A stretch of DNA of 64,000 bases from CAJBVW01 sp964457335 (lineage in GTDB: Bacteria > Myxococcota_A > UBA796 > SXON01): positions 35,857-99,856 of the forward strand of contig CAYWGD010000013.1 of NCBI GenBank assembly GCA_964457335.1, read 5' to 3'. The notes under the pieces were generated by a model, which was not told the DNA's origin, made no database searches, and saw nothing but the letters and a program-made list of their open reading frames with translations. Position numbers and translations under genes: made by a program. Positions 16,737 to 27,900 of the stretch are shown piece by piece; the first letter of the stretch is position 1, and every line of letters starts with the position of its first letter.

Positions 16737-19700
16737 TCAAGCCAGCTCAAACTCTATCCGGGCGATCTCGGGCAGGCTACTGCCGCCGCGTCGCAACGCG
16801 GCGCGCTCGGCCCCCACGTCGAGCCGCCACACCAAATCGAGCTGGTACGCGCCCGCGTCGAAGCCGCCGCCCGCCCCTCGGAACAACAGGACCCGCGTGC
16901 GGTCCGCGTTCCAGAAGGCCAGGAGATCGGACGCCGACGTGTACGGCCCCGCGGTGCTCGAGGCGACGCGCAGCGCGGTGTCGACGCGCTCCACCTCGAT
17001 CGGCTCGGGGGCGCAGAGCAGGAGCCCGTGGCGCCCCGCCGCGCTCGTGAGCTCTACCAGCTCGAGCGCGGGAGGCGTCGGAAGATAGGGCAGCTCCAGC
17101 AGCGTGGCGACCGCGTCGTACGTCGCCTCGCAGACCTCGTCGACGTCGGCGCAGGCAGCGAGCGCGGCCTCCCGCGCGGCGGCCACGCCACCGGCGTCGG
17201 CGAGCGCGAGCGCCGAACGGGCCGCGTCGAGCGCGGTGATGGCGGTCGCGCGGTCCGTCGCGGCCGTGCCGAGCGTGGTGCCGAGGGCGGCCCCGGGATC
17301 GGTCACGTCGAGGGAGTGCACCCCCGCGAACGCGTCCACGAGCTCGACCCAGCCGGCGTACGCCGAGGTGGAGAAGGTCCACCGGAGCGCCTCGAGGCGC
17401 GGCTCCGAACGCACCACGAGGTCGCTGAAGGCGACGCCGTCGTCGTCGTCCGTGAACAGGCCGATCGGCCCGGTGAGCCCGGGGACGGCCGTCGTGGCGA
17501 CGACCTCGGCGCCGTCGATCTCCAGTCGGACACCGTCCTCGTCCCGGACCACGCGCGCGGCGACCTGCTGGGCGGCCGCGATGCTCACGCTGCCCGTGGC
17601 GTGTACGACGGGGCTCCCTCCGCTCCGCGTGTAGATGGACGCTTGCTGGTTCACCAGGTCGACCCCGACCGCGGTCCAGTGGGTGGCGTCCGTCCACTGG
17701 ACGACGAAGCCGACCGTGCCGGAGGCGCCGGCGCTCGACAGGTTGACCTCGACGCGGACGCCGCGCCACTCTGCCCGCCCCACGAGGACCACCGTGCCGA
17801 TGCCCTGGGAGCCCCCTGAGGAGATGCCGGCGGTCTGCAGGAGCTGGCCCCCGGAGATGCTCCAGGTCGACATGCCACCCGACGAGCCCACGTCCACCGT
17901 GAGCCACCCGCGGGGCCAGCTCGTGAAGCCGTCGGCGTAGACCACGATGCTCCCCATCAGCCGGGCCGAGTACCTGCGCCGTGCGGAGAGGAGCGACTCC
18001 GGCCAGGGCCGCGCCAGGGCGCGGCTGAACACCGCGGTCGACGTGCCCCAGGTGTAGACGCCCACCTGCCCGGCCGTCGGCGCGCTCGCGTCGTCGTCCG
18101 TCAGGTCGAACAGCAGCTCCTCGTTCACCTGGGCGCGGATCCGCGTGCCCTGCACCTGGACCAACAACGCCATCGTCGCGCCCGGCGTGTAGGCCGTCGT
18201 GTCGCTCCAGAGCTCGGTGAACACGCCGCCCGACACGCGCACCAGCCGCCGGTACCCGAACGTCGTGTCCAGGCTGAGGCGGTAGTAGTCGCCGACCCCC
18301 GCGTGGCGGAACACGAGGCCGACCGCTCCACTCCCGGAGGCCACCTCGGTCTCGAACGACAGGTCCGCCCAGTCGGCATCGCCGGCGAGAAGCATGGTCC
18401 CGAGCTTCTCGATGGCGGTGGCGCTCGTGGAGCCGTCGCCGATCGCGGCCGTCTGCACGAGGCCCGTGCCGGCAGCCCACGCGGACGGCCCACCGGTCGT
18501 CCCGTCGTCCTGGGCGACCCACCCGGTGAGCCCGCCCGTGAAGTCGTCGTCCAACAGCGTCGCGGTGCCGGCACGGACCACCTGGTCGGTCGTCGTGAGC
18601 TCCGAGAGGCTGGTGGTGCCGCAGTCCTCGTAGGCGGTCGTGTACTGGTACTCGGTCTCGCCGAGCTCCTGGGTGGCGGTGCGGCCCCAGGCGTTGGCGA
18701 ACTCCACCGGCGCTCCGGTTTCGTCGAGCACGGGCTCCCCGTTGTCGTCCAGGAGCTCGACGACGAGATCCGAGCCGTAGAGCTGCTCGACGTAGTTCTC
18801 AGAGAACTCGACGCCGATGTCGTAGGCGCGGAACGCCGCGAGCGCGCCGTCCTCGGGGATGACGCGCTGGGTGAGCGGCGCCAGGTCGACGAGGCGTCCC
18901 CCGATGGGGGCGGGGTCGGCGCCGCGCGGATCGACGTCGGCTTGGTCGGCCACCCACGAGGGCCTGAGCTCCTCGGGGTGCACGCCGGGCGCGCCGAGGG
19001 TTCGGAAGAACGCGTAGCGGGTCCAGGTGTCGACCACGTCCCCGTCCTCGGGGTGGGTGCGCGTCGCGCGCGCGGTGATCGTCAGGCGATAAGAGGTCTC
19101 GGGCTCGAGCACCTCGTCGTCGCTCGACCAGACCTCGGCCTGGGACTCGAGCCGCTCCCGTCGCTCCGTCTGCCAATCGAACTCGTCGGCTTCCGCCTGG
19201 GTGACGTAGGAGATCCGCACGAGGCGGAAGGTGGTCTCCGAGGGCCAGGTGAGGGACAACCACTCCACGTCCGGCACGTCGATCGCGACCTCCCCCGACC
19301 AGCCCGGGGACAGGAGCTGGTCGAAGACGACGTTGCCTTCGCTGGTGGCCTGCAGGGTCACGGCAGCACCGCCGTTCGCGACGGCGCCCCACAGCCGCAC
19401 GCGCGCGACCCGTTCCGGGAACGCGATCCACATGCTGCCCGCCGCCGGCGTGGTCCAGCGGAGCGCGTGCGCCGTCGCCAACAGTGCGAACGCGTACGCC
19501 TCCACGGCCGGCGTCACCGAGCCGACGAAGAGGAACGAGAGCAGTTGATGATCGAAGGCCCCGGGGTAGGTGGTGCCCGTCGGGATCGTCTCCCAGTCGA
19601 CGAGGTGGTTCGTGCTGACGGGGCTCGCCCCGCAGGGCCAGTCCGTGTGGGTTCCCAGGAACCGATCCGCGTAGGCGCGGGTGGACTGGCGCGCGAACGC

Positions 19701-22586
19701 GAACGGGGTGCGGACGAACAGCTGCAGCCGCGTCGCTGCGGCCGTCCCGCCCGACCCGTCGTCCGTGGCGGCCCAGGTGCCCCACGGCTCCTCGTCGAGC
19801 GCCTCCCAGGCGGCGCTCGCCCCGGCCGTGCGGAACGCCAGCGGCCACCGCTCGAGGGCCACGCTGACGAGCTCGTAGGTGAAGTCGTATTCCCCCACCT
19901 GCTCGGGGCCCGCGTAGTCCGCCCCATCCCGCCCGACCCCCGCACTGTCCTTCATCGACTTGTTGAAGACGAGCATCGGCCGCGCGTCGAGCGGCACGAT
20001 CGGGATCTCGTCGGAGCTGACGGGGTCGAAGGCCGTCGCCGAACTCTCCAGGGTCAGCGGCCAGGTGTCCGCGACGACGAGATGTTCCACGCTGACCGCT
20101 TCGATGGGGTTCGCCGCCTCCGGTTCGGCCGGCTCCTCCCAGTAGAAGTCGATGGTGCGCTCGAAGTCGTGCAGGGGGGTGGGCAGATCCACCCGGACGG
20201 TGAGCTCCCCGCCGACGCTGTAGATGGTCGGGGACTCGCCCGACAGGTTCGCCTCGACCGAGACCCCCAGCGAGAACCCGGCCACCGCGAGCTCGAACTC
20301 ACCCCCCATGCCGATGGAGCCGGAGACGTGCGCCGGCCGCCACGACAGCTCGGCCTGCGCCGACATCCACGCGCGCAACGTCAGGGCGACGGGGCCGAAC
20401 TCCCAGGACTGACCAAGGGTCACCCCGAAGCCCTGACGCGCCCCGGCCGCGTCGAGCATGAGGTAGGTGTCGGCGTGGAGGAGGGCGAGCACGTCGGCGC
20501 GCACCCGTTCGGACTCCGGTGTGTCCTTGCCGATCCAGACGTGCCACTCGGCGGGCCGTGCGAAGTCGAAGAACGCCTCCGCGGCGGCCTCCACGTCGAC
20601 GATCTTGGGCACCCCCCACCCGGCGTCGATGTTCATCTGGAAGGTACCCGCGTTCCCGTCGAGCACCGAGAGCATGTTGAGCGTTCCCTCGCTCGCCCCT
20701 TCGAGCTCGGGCTTCACCTGCAGGATGTTGGCCATCCCGTGCAGCATCACCACCGGTCCAGGCATCAGGAGCGCGAGCAGCGCCTTGGCGGACACCGAGT
20801 ACCCGGTGTCGAAGACCGTCCCGACGGTCATGCCCGCGCCGATGGCGTAGGCGTCCCGCTCGGAGCCCCACTTCAGGCTGCTCTGCACGTCGAAGGCGGG
20901 CGATTGCTCCGAGTACCAGAGGTACCAATCGTCCTCGTCGCGGGCCGGGCGCACGTTGACACCGAACATGCCTGAGAACCCGTAGAGCGCCGCCCCGGTG
21001 CTCCCGAGAGGGATCCCGACCGGAAGCTCCACGCCCAGGTACAAGTACAGGTAGTTGAAGGGGTCGCTGTCGGTGTTCTGCCCGACGAGGACGCCGCCGT
21101 CGATGGCCACCTCGAGCGGCACGATCCGCGCGCTCAGGTCGCCGCGGAAGAACTTCTCCGTCCCTTCGTCGTAGTACGACGCGCGGCCCTCGAATTCCAG
21201 CGCGTTGGGGATCGTGAACTGGATGCCGACCCCGTTGAGGGTGACCTCCGGCTCCCCACCCGTCGCCGGATCCCAGATGACACGCAACCCCTCCACGGAC
21301 GCGCCGGTAGGCAGCCCGGCGGTGAGGGTGACTCCCCCCGAGAAGCCCACCCAACGTCGGCCGTCCTCGGTGTTGCCGAAGCCCACCTGCGAGAGCTCCA
21401 CCTGGAAGCCGCCGAGCGCGAGGGCCAGCGGCGTGGGGAGCGTGAGCCAGCCGCCGTTGATCTGCACGCGGCCGTTCGTGTCGACCCGGAGCCCGTCGAG
21501 CTCGACCTCCGGCCACTGGATCCCCGGGCTGCCGAGCGTCAGGATGATGGACCCCTGGAGCACCACCGCGGCGACGCCGTCCTCGATCTCGACGGCGAGG
21601 CTCGAGACCCGCAGGGTGCCGACGTTCGGCACGGTGAGCTCGAGGAGGCCGTCGTCGTCGGCGTCCGCCAGCGAGAGCACGAGGCCCCCGCTCTGATCGA
21701 TGCCGATGTCGACGCTGACCACCTGGTCGAAGAAGGGGAGCGCGATCTTCCCGCTCAGTTGCGCCATCACCAGCGCGTTCTGGGAGAACTCGACCGCGAC
21801 GAGCTCGAGCCCGAACCCGAAGCCCGCGAGCGTGCCCGACCCGTCTCCCGATGGGATGGTGTCAGTCCACGTCGGCGACCAGGTCCCCGTGATTCGACCG
21901 CTGAAGCCCCCGTTTCCGATGACGAAGTTGGTGCAGCTGATGGTCTCCAGGCCCGCGACCGAGAGGCTGTCGGGCAGGTGCACGGTCACGCTGTCCAGCA
22001 CCACCCCTCGGAAGTCGGGCGACTGGGAAGGCGGCCAATTCTCACCCGGCGCGAGGTAGATCTTCACGTCCGAGGCCTCGATGACGACGCCCGTCTCGCC
22101 GAGCATCACCGCCGGGAGCACCAGCGTGGGCACCGAGCTGAAGGCGATGTTCCCGTCCAGCGTGACGGTCACGGCGCCCGGATCGAAGGTGATGTCGACG
22201 GGATCCGCCACACCGTCCTCGTCGGCGTCGACCGTGTCCCAGCCGCCGTCGGCACCGGGGGTCACGGGTCGCAGGAGCCCGCCCTTTATGCGCAGCGTGA
22301 CGTCCAACGACGACAGGGTCAGCTCGGGGTTGTCCGAGAGCTCGAGCGACACGCCGATCTCGGCCGACGAGCCGGCGGACAGCACCCGCAGCTCGAGCAG
22401 ATCGATGCCCGGCAGGGTGAACACCACCGCGTCGCCGAGCTCGATGGTGTAGGTCGCCACGACGACCCCACCCGAGAGGATCGCCTCCGTGTCGACGACG
22501 GCCAGGGAGCCGAGGTCGGGCAGCTCGAAGGCGGCGTCGGGCCAGACGTCGACGAGGCGGCTGAGTGGGACGTAACGGTTTGCCAT
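16737..22586 (-). CDS. Giant hypothetical protein with beta-repeat region and two LamG-like domains
   Basis: 1949 aa; ATG with a GGAG site seven bases upstream. No signal peptide and no convincing membrane helix. Residues 1-~850 are repetitive amphipathic beta-strand units (alternating LTLSSLDVTLRIKGG, VVLDSVTVHLPDS, GRVQINGGWLTLPT patterns) that suggest a long beta-solenoid or lipid-transfer-like sheet. About 860-1340 is Fn3-like and includes beta-sandwiches. Residues ~1345-1520 and ~1530-1725 are two concanavalin/LamG-type modules, each starting D-G/F-T-x-W and containing GLVFRHAGVGDYYRLSLD or GFVVQWTDATHWTAVGVD. The last ~225 residues include a Cys-containing helical part. Third of four genes in an operon; spacing 30 bases upstream and 28 downstream. 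I do not recognise a named family. A structural, sugar-binding or cargo role is conceivable. Confidence 0.75.
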   Translation of the reverse strand: MANRYVPLSRLVDVWPDAAFELPDLGSLAVVDTEAILSGGVVVATYTIELGDAVVFTLPGIDLLELRVLSAGSSAEIGVSLELSDNPELTLSSLDVTLRIKGGLLRPVTPGADGGWDTVDADEDGVADPVDITFDPGAVTVTLDGNIAFSSVPTLVLPAVMLGETGVVIEASDVKIYLAPGENWPPSQSPDFRGVVLDSVTVHLPDSLSVAGLETISCTNFVIGNGGFSGRITGTWSPTWTDTIPSGDGSGTLAGFGFGLELVAVEFSQNALVMAQLSGKIALPFFDQVVSVDIGIDQSGGLVLSLADADDDGLLELTVPNVGTLRVSSLAVEIEDGVAAVVLQGSIILTLGSPGIQWPEVELDGLRVDTNGRVQINGGWLTLPTPLALALGGFQVELSQVGFGNTEDGRRWVGFSGGVTLTAGLPTGASVEGLRVIWDPATGGEPEVTLNGVGIQFTIPNALEFEGRASYYDEGTEKFFRGDLSARIVPLEVAIDGGVLVGQNTDSDPFNYLYLYLGVELPVGIPLGSTGAALYGFSGMFGVNVRPARDEDDWYLWYSEQSPAFDVQSSLKWGSERDAYAIGAGMTVGTVFDTGYSVSAKALLALLMPGPVVMLHGMANILQVKPELEGASEGTLNMLSVLDGNAGTFQMNIDAGWGVPKIVDVEAAAEAFFDFARPAEWHVWIGKDTPESERVRADVLALLHADTYLMLDAAGARQGFGVTLGQSWEFGPVALTLRAWMSAQAELSWRPAHVSGSIGMGGEFELAVAGFSLGVSVEANLSGESPTIYSVGGELTVRVDLPTPLHDFERTIDFYWEEPAEPEAANPIEAVSVEHLVVADTWPLTLESSATAFDPVSSDEIPIVPLDARPMLVFNKSMKDSAGVGRDGADYAGPEQVGEYDFTYELVSVALERWPLAFRTAGASAAWEALDEEPWGTWAATDDGSGGTAAATRLQLFVRTPFAFARQSTRAYADRFLGTHTDWPCGASPVSTNHLVDWETIPTGTTYPGAFDHQLLSFLFVGSVTPAVEAYAFALLATAHALRWTTPAAGSMWIAFPERVARVRLWGAVANGGAAVTLQATSEGNVVFDQLLSPGWSGEVAIDVPDVEWLSLTWPSETTFRLVRISYVTQAEADEFDWQTERRERLESQAEVWSSDDEVLEPETSYRLTITARATRTHPEDGDVVDTWTRYAFFRTLGAPGVHPEELRPSWVADQADVDPRGADPAPIGGRLVDLAPLTQRVIPEDGALAAFRAYDIGVEFSENYVEQLYGSDLVVELLDDNGEPVLDETGAPVEFANAWGRTATQELGETEYQYTTAYEDCGTTSLSELTTTDQVVRAGTATLLDDDFTGGLTGWVAQDDGTTGGPSAWAAGTGLVQTAAIGDGSTSATAIEKLGTMLLAGDADWADLSFETEVASGSGAVGLVFRHAGVGDYYRLSLDTTFGYRRLVRVSGGVFTELWSDTTAYTPGATMALLVQVQGTRIRAQVNEELLFDLTDDDASAPTAGQVGVYTWGTSTAVFSRALARPWPESLLSARRRYSARLMGSIVVYADGFTSWPRGWLTVDVGSSGGMSTWSISGGQLLQTAGISSGGSQGIGTVVLVGRAEWRGVRVEVNLSSAGASGTVGFVVQWTDATHWTAVGVDLVNQQASIYTRSGGSPVVHATGSVSIAAAQQVAARVVRDEDGVRLEIDGAEVVATTAVPGLTGPIGLFTDDDDGVAFSDLVVRSEPRLEALRWTFSTSAYAGWVELVDAFAGVHSLDVTDPGAALGTTLGTAATDRATAITALDAARSALALADAGGVAAAREAALAACADVDEVCEATYDAVATLLELPYLPTPPALELVELTSAAGRHGLLLCAPEPIEVERVDTALRVASSTAGPYTSASDLLAFWNADRTRVLLFRGAGGGFDAGAYQLDLVWRLDVGAERAALRRGGSSLPEIARIEFELA

Positions 22587-22616
22587 CGTTCACTCCGCGG
22601 TGCGCGGGACCGCCTA

Positions 22617-24932
22617 GAGGTTCCAGGGGACGAGGTGGTTTGGTTGGAAGTCGGCCGCGAAGGTCGCTCCGAGGTGGATCTCCATCTCGTAGACGAGATC
22701 CCCCACCTCGGGCCAGGTCTCGACCGCGATCCAGGTCGAGGGATCGCCCAGATCCACGGTCGGCTGCCACACGACCGCGAGGAAGGCGACGCGCACCGCC
22801 TCGAGTTGAAGCGTGGGGTGCGTGGAGATGTCGGCCAGGTTCATGTTGGCGTCTGGCGTGTTCGCGTCGGAGACGACCTCGAGCCCTTGATTCTGGAGCC
22901 ACTCCCACACGGCCGTCGCCAATGCGCCTTCGACACAGTAGGCATCGACGCTGGAGAGCAGGGCCCCTTGTTCGGTCGTGTACCTGTCCTTCGGGTACGC
23001 GCCGGATCCCGTGTTGTTCCACGGGATCTGGAGCCCCCACGCGAGCTCGACGAGCAAGCCGTAGAACTCGAGGAAGGTAGTGAGGCGGCTCGTGAATCGC
23101 GTGTAGTAGTGCGATCGAGAATAGTCCGGAGAAGCGGTCATCGCTACGTAGGCGTCCCAGTTCCGGAGCGCGTCCGTCATCCCCATGACCTGCATCATCG
23201 TCGCGTGCGCATGCTCGTGGGCCGTGTTGCCACGGGTGAGGATGCTCTTCCAATCGTACGTGGCATTCTGGTGGTACCAGGTGCAGGTGACGCCATCCTG
23301 GATGTGGGTGCTCGCGGCCGATCCCGACGTGCTCTCGTAGATGAAGAACATGTGATCGGTCAGGAGCTGGCTGTAACTGCCCAGCAGGGTTCCCCACCAC
23401 TGCTGCGCCTCCCTGAGGTACTTCAGGATCACCAGCATGGCGTTGGTTTCGAAGTCATCCTCGTCCGATACCGCAATCTCGTGATCCTCGGCCCAGAACC
23501 GTTGGCCCTCCCAGGGGTCCCCCCAGTATGCGTTGCCGTCCAACTCCAGCACCGAGATGGGGGCCAAGGAAGCGTACGTGCCAGCCTGCACCTGGCGGAA
23601 GGAGTCGACTCCGATCTCCGGATCGGAGAGGCGCCGCGTGAAGCAGGGCTCCACCTGCGCTCCTGCGTCCAGGTCGAAGAGGATGCCATGGGCTTCGCCG
23701 TTCTCGTCGAGCCGAAAGGTGGCGACCTCCGAGTACACACCCGTCCCCACGTAGATGCCCATGAGCACCTCGGTGCCCTTGCCCGCGCGATTCTTCACCA
23801 TCGAGTACCCGGACGTCGAGAGGACGGGCAGGCCCGACGACGAGTACTGGATCGCCGTCAGCGACACCCGCAAGTTGAAGGGCACCCCGTAGAAGATCTC
23901 CAAGGGCGCGTCGACGGAGCCGACCTGGAAGCCCAGGCAGTCCACCATCCACGCGGGGCTGTCCTCCCCACCGATCCGGCCCTTCCAACCCAGCGTGCTC
24001 CACGTGTCGTCACGCGTGTTTTCGTCCTTGTCTCCCACGGCGATCGCCGACGCGGGCGTGATCTCGAAGTGGAAGGACACACCGGACACCGCCGGTGTCG
24101 GGAAGGACGCGATCCCGCCCGAGTCGGAGGTGGTGCTCTCGATGGGCGTGGAGGTGTCGCTGTCCACCAGGTCCACGGTCGCGCCGACCAGGTCCTCAAC
24201 CGTCTTCGTCGCCACGTTGTAGTAGCGCACCCGCAGGTAGATCGCCGTGGGTTGGACCACGGCCGCGGCGCCCACGCAGACCGGGTGGTCGGCGAGGGCC
24301 TCCGCGTCCACGTGGGTGGCCATGACGGCGAGGAGCGCCGCCGCGTCCTGCTCGACGTAGTCGGGGTCGGGGCCGATCACCCGAAAACGGAGCACGCCCG
24401 CGCCGCCCGTGTCCAATGCGATCTGGCCGATCACGTCCTCGACGGACAAGGTGGCCCTCCAATCCCCAGCCTGCACCTTGGCCAGCCAATTCGCGGCGTC
24501 GGCGGTCCCACCCCTCGCGGCCGCGCACTTCGTGAGCTCGGCGGTGGACACGGAGCTCGCCATCGCGCTCAGGAGCGTGTCGACCGTCGTTTGATCGAGG
24601 CCCTCGAGGATCCAATACTGGGAGTAGGGGATTCCGGCCGGAAACGCGGTCTTCAGGCGGATCTTCTTCATCGGCTCGATGACGATGCAGTACTGCTCGG
24701 TCTCCTCGCCGTTGGGGAGCATCATGGGCGCGCTCGGGGTCGCGGCGTACACCATGAGGTTCCCGTCCGCCGGCATCACCACGTCGGTCGGCCCGCCCGA
24801 CGCCACCGCGATGTCGACACCCCCGGCGGCGTTGGCGGTGACACCGATCAGGGGCGCGCTCGCCGAGTAGTCGTTTCCGCTCCTCGCCGGCGGCGGCAGG
24901 ATCGGAGGGACGAAGCTCTTGTTGTTCGGCAT
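22617..24932 (-). CDS. Hypothetical protein with zincin HExxH motif
   Basis: 771 aa; ATG with GGAGA site, 12 bases after the preceding stop. No signal peptide: it starts with a Pro-rich tail (SFVPPILPPPARSG). Around residues 230-310 is a carboxypeptidase-regulatory-like beta domain (VGATVDLVDSDTSTPIESTT, SDSGGIASFPTP). Residues ~480-700 are rich in aromatic residues and helices and contain H572-E-H-A-H576 within GNTAHEHAHATMMQVMG, a gluzincin-like zinc motif; a third ligand might be the Glu in YCVEGALATAVWEW but I cannot assign it. This suggests a metallopeptidase unlike the M4 enzymes elsewhere in the window. Sits between two giant proteins in one operon. Function unknown. Confidence 0.75.
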
Positions 24933-24944
24933 GGCTGTCTCCGA

Positions 24945-27900
24945 TCAGGGAGCGGCGAGGGAGTAGGTCTGGAAGCGGCTGCGGTTCACGTTGCCGGCAC
25001 CGTCCCTCACGCGGACGCGGTAGCTGTAGGCGGTGCCAGTGTCGGCGGACGAGTCCTGCGTGGTGAAGCGGCGCGCGTCCTCCGCCTCGGGATCCGACGT
25101 GTCGTCGGCTTCGGTCCAGGTCCCGACGCGGGTCCAGAAGAGCCCGTCGCTGGCCTTCCGCTCGACGACGAACTCCAGGCCCGCTTCTTCCGCGAGGCAT
25201 CGGAGGCACACGACCGGTGTGTACGTGTCGGCCGGGTCCTCGGTTTCGCTCCACGCCAGGAGGGCCCCGTCCGAACCCCGGATCTTCCGCCACTCCACGG
25301 CCTCCCACTCGGGCGACTCCGGCGGCGTCGTGTCGATCGCGCGCCCGGCGAACACCGGGGTCGCCTGGGACACGTTTCCGAAGGTGTCCCGCGCCGCCAG
25401 GCGGTAGTACACGTCCGTCCCCCCGACGAGGCCGTCGTCCGTGTAGCTCTCCGTCGGTCCGGTCGCTGCCGGTGTCACGACCTCGGGCTCGGGCTCCCAA
25501 CGCACATCCGCGAGCGACGCGGCGTCCGACCCGCGCCAGAGGAGGTAGTCCTGCAGGTCGGGGTCGTCGATGGCCGTCCAGGTGAACGTGATCGCGTTCT
25601 CCTCCGCCGTGACGCTGAGAACCCGCGGCATGCGCGGCGGGTCGACCCGCCGGATGTGGACCGGTGGGTGCGTCGCGCCCCAGGCACTCTCGTTCCCCGA
25701 GTCGTCCTGCGCGCGGACCCGGTAGAGGACGAAGCCTCGGCCGCGGGCCTCGAAGCGATCCTCGTAGGAGAGTGCGTCCACCGGCTCCGCGTTGATCCGG
25801 CGGAACGCCTGCTCGTTGCCGCTCGTGTCGGCGAGCTGCTGCACCTGGAGGTCGTCGAGCTGCGGGTAGAACCACTCGGCGAAGGCCCGCCAGGCCGCGA
25901 GGATGGTGTCCCCATCCGGATCGGTACGGAGGTCGGGGGACTGGAGCCCGGCGCGTGTCAGTGTGGGGTAGTTCTCCGTGAGCCAGGCGTCGGCGTCGTA
26001 GCCGTACGTGCTCTCGTCGGGGAAGGGGTCGGATCCGTAGGGCCCGAGCGCCAGGCGCCTCATCTCCCGGTCGCGCAGGAACAAGCTGGCGGCGGTCGAC
26101 CGGTACACGTGGTACGCACCCGCCCCGGTCACGGCCCACCAACTCAGCGTGTACCGCGCCATCCCGTACCAATCGGCCGGATCCGCATACACCGGGGTGC
26201 TGGCGCTCGCGGTCGTGGCCGTCGGCGCGGACGGTGCGGTGGTCCTCGTGGCCGTGACGCGGCACGGGACGGAGACGCGGCCCTTGTTCCCCGCGCGCCC
26301 TCCGAGCCCCCCGCGGTCCACGGACGCCCACGCGGCGTCATCGGGCACGGCCGCGTCCCCGTCCGAGGCCGCGACGCCCACGAGGCCCGTGGCGACCGGG
26401 TAGTCGTCCGCCGGCGCGAGGGTCTCGGAGGTGACGAGGACAGTGTACCGTCGACCAGGGGTGTACCTCAGGGTGTCACCAACCGCCGGCACCACGTCGG
26501 TGTCGTCGCCCATCGTGCGCGCGTCCAGCACGAGCACGAGGAGGCTCGACGCGTCCATGTCCTGGGACTTCGCGCGCCACGTCACGCCGGCGGACCAGGC
26601 GACCCCGGGGACGAGCTCCGCCGCGGCGCTCGAGAAGTCGATGTCGGTGACGACCTCCCAGCCTTCCGCCACGGCCGTCACCGCGGTCACCGTGCCGAGC
26701 CACGGGCCGTCCGGGACCGCGGACTCGGCGTGAATCCGGCGCGTCCAGGCCAGCTCGGGTGACAGGGGAAGGAAATTGGGGCCCGTCCGGGAGAACCGCA
26801 CCACGAAGGGGCCCGTCGTCGGCTGCTCGTCCGGGTCCGTGAGGTCCTGCACCGTGAGCACCGCCGCGGCGCCGGTGGTGTTGCCGGTGATCTCGAACGT
26901 CCGACCGCCGACCCGCAGGAACTCGCCCGCGAGCGCGTCGGCCGCACCCGTCCACTCCTGGTCGGTCGTCAGCTCGGTCGTCCCGCCGAGCGGACTGGTC
27001 GCCGTGATTCGGCCCAGGATCCCGTTCGCCTCGCCCGGGATGAAGTAGACCAGGAACTCCCCTGCCGTCTCGACGCCCGGCGCCTGGAGCCGGTTCCATC
27101 CAGACCAGGTGAAGTCCACGCGGATGGCCTGCGTCGCGCTTGCCGCGGCCAGGAGCGCCGCGTCCGCCGTGCTGATCCACGGGTCCGCCGCGTCGAGCCA
27201 GCGCGCTGCGACCGCCGCGGGAGGCGGCGGCTGGCGCAGGCCCAGCGCGCGGATCGTCTGGGGCCCGCTGAAGACGCTCGCCCGCCCGAAGATGTCCACC
27301 GCGCGGACCCGGTAGTCGTACCAACCCGGAGCGACGTCCCAGTCGACGAAATCCTGCGGCATCGGCGGCCAGCTCGCCGGCCGCGTGCCGGACGCCTCCG
27401 GCGGTGAATGCGTGACGGCGTACTCCCGCGTGAGGTCGTGCGTCGCCGTGACAGGGCCGGGCCCGCCGCCGTTCCCTCGATCGTCCCGCTGCACCTGGAA
27501 GCGGACCGGGCGCCGGGTCTCGGAGGTCGGGGGGTTCGTGATCGTCGGCCAACGAAGACCGACGGCGCTGCTCGCCGTGGTCGGCGAGCCGTCCGCGGCG
27601 AGCCGGCTCGGGACGGAGACCACGGAGAGGGGCTGGAGCGCGGGCACCGGCACCGCCGGAGGGGGGCCCACGAGCGCGTGCCAGGAGACGTAGTTCACGT
27701 CCCCCACTGCGCCGCTCACCGGTCGCGTGTACACCCGGTAGAGCTTCCAGGGCGCCATGGTGTCGACCAGGAGCTGGTCGATGCCGCCCGCGTTCACGAC
27801 CGTGACCGTCGACTGACCGACGGCGACGGCCACCGTGGCCACGGCCGCGCCCGAGCGGTAGGCGCGCACCGTGCCAACGGCCGTCATGTCCACGTCGAGG

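Noticed and set aside
21759..26762. Plus-strand frame of 1667 codons across two giant genes
   Set aside because: Spans the boundary of two well-supported minus-strand genes and has His/Arg/Gly composition typical of shadow frames.
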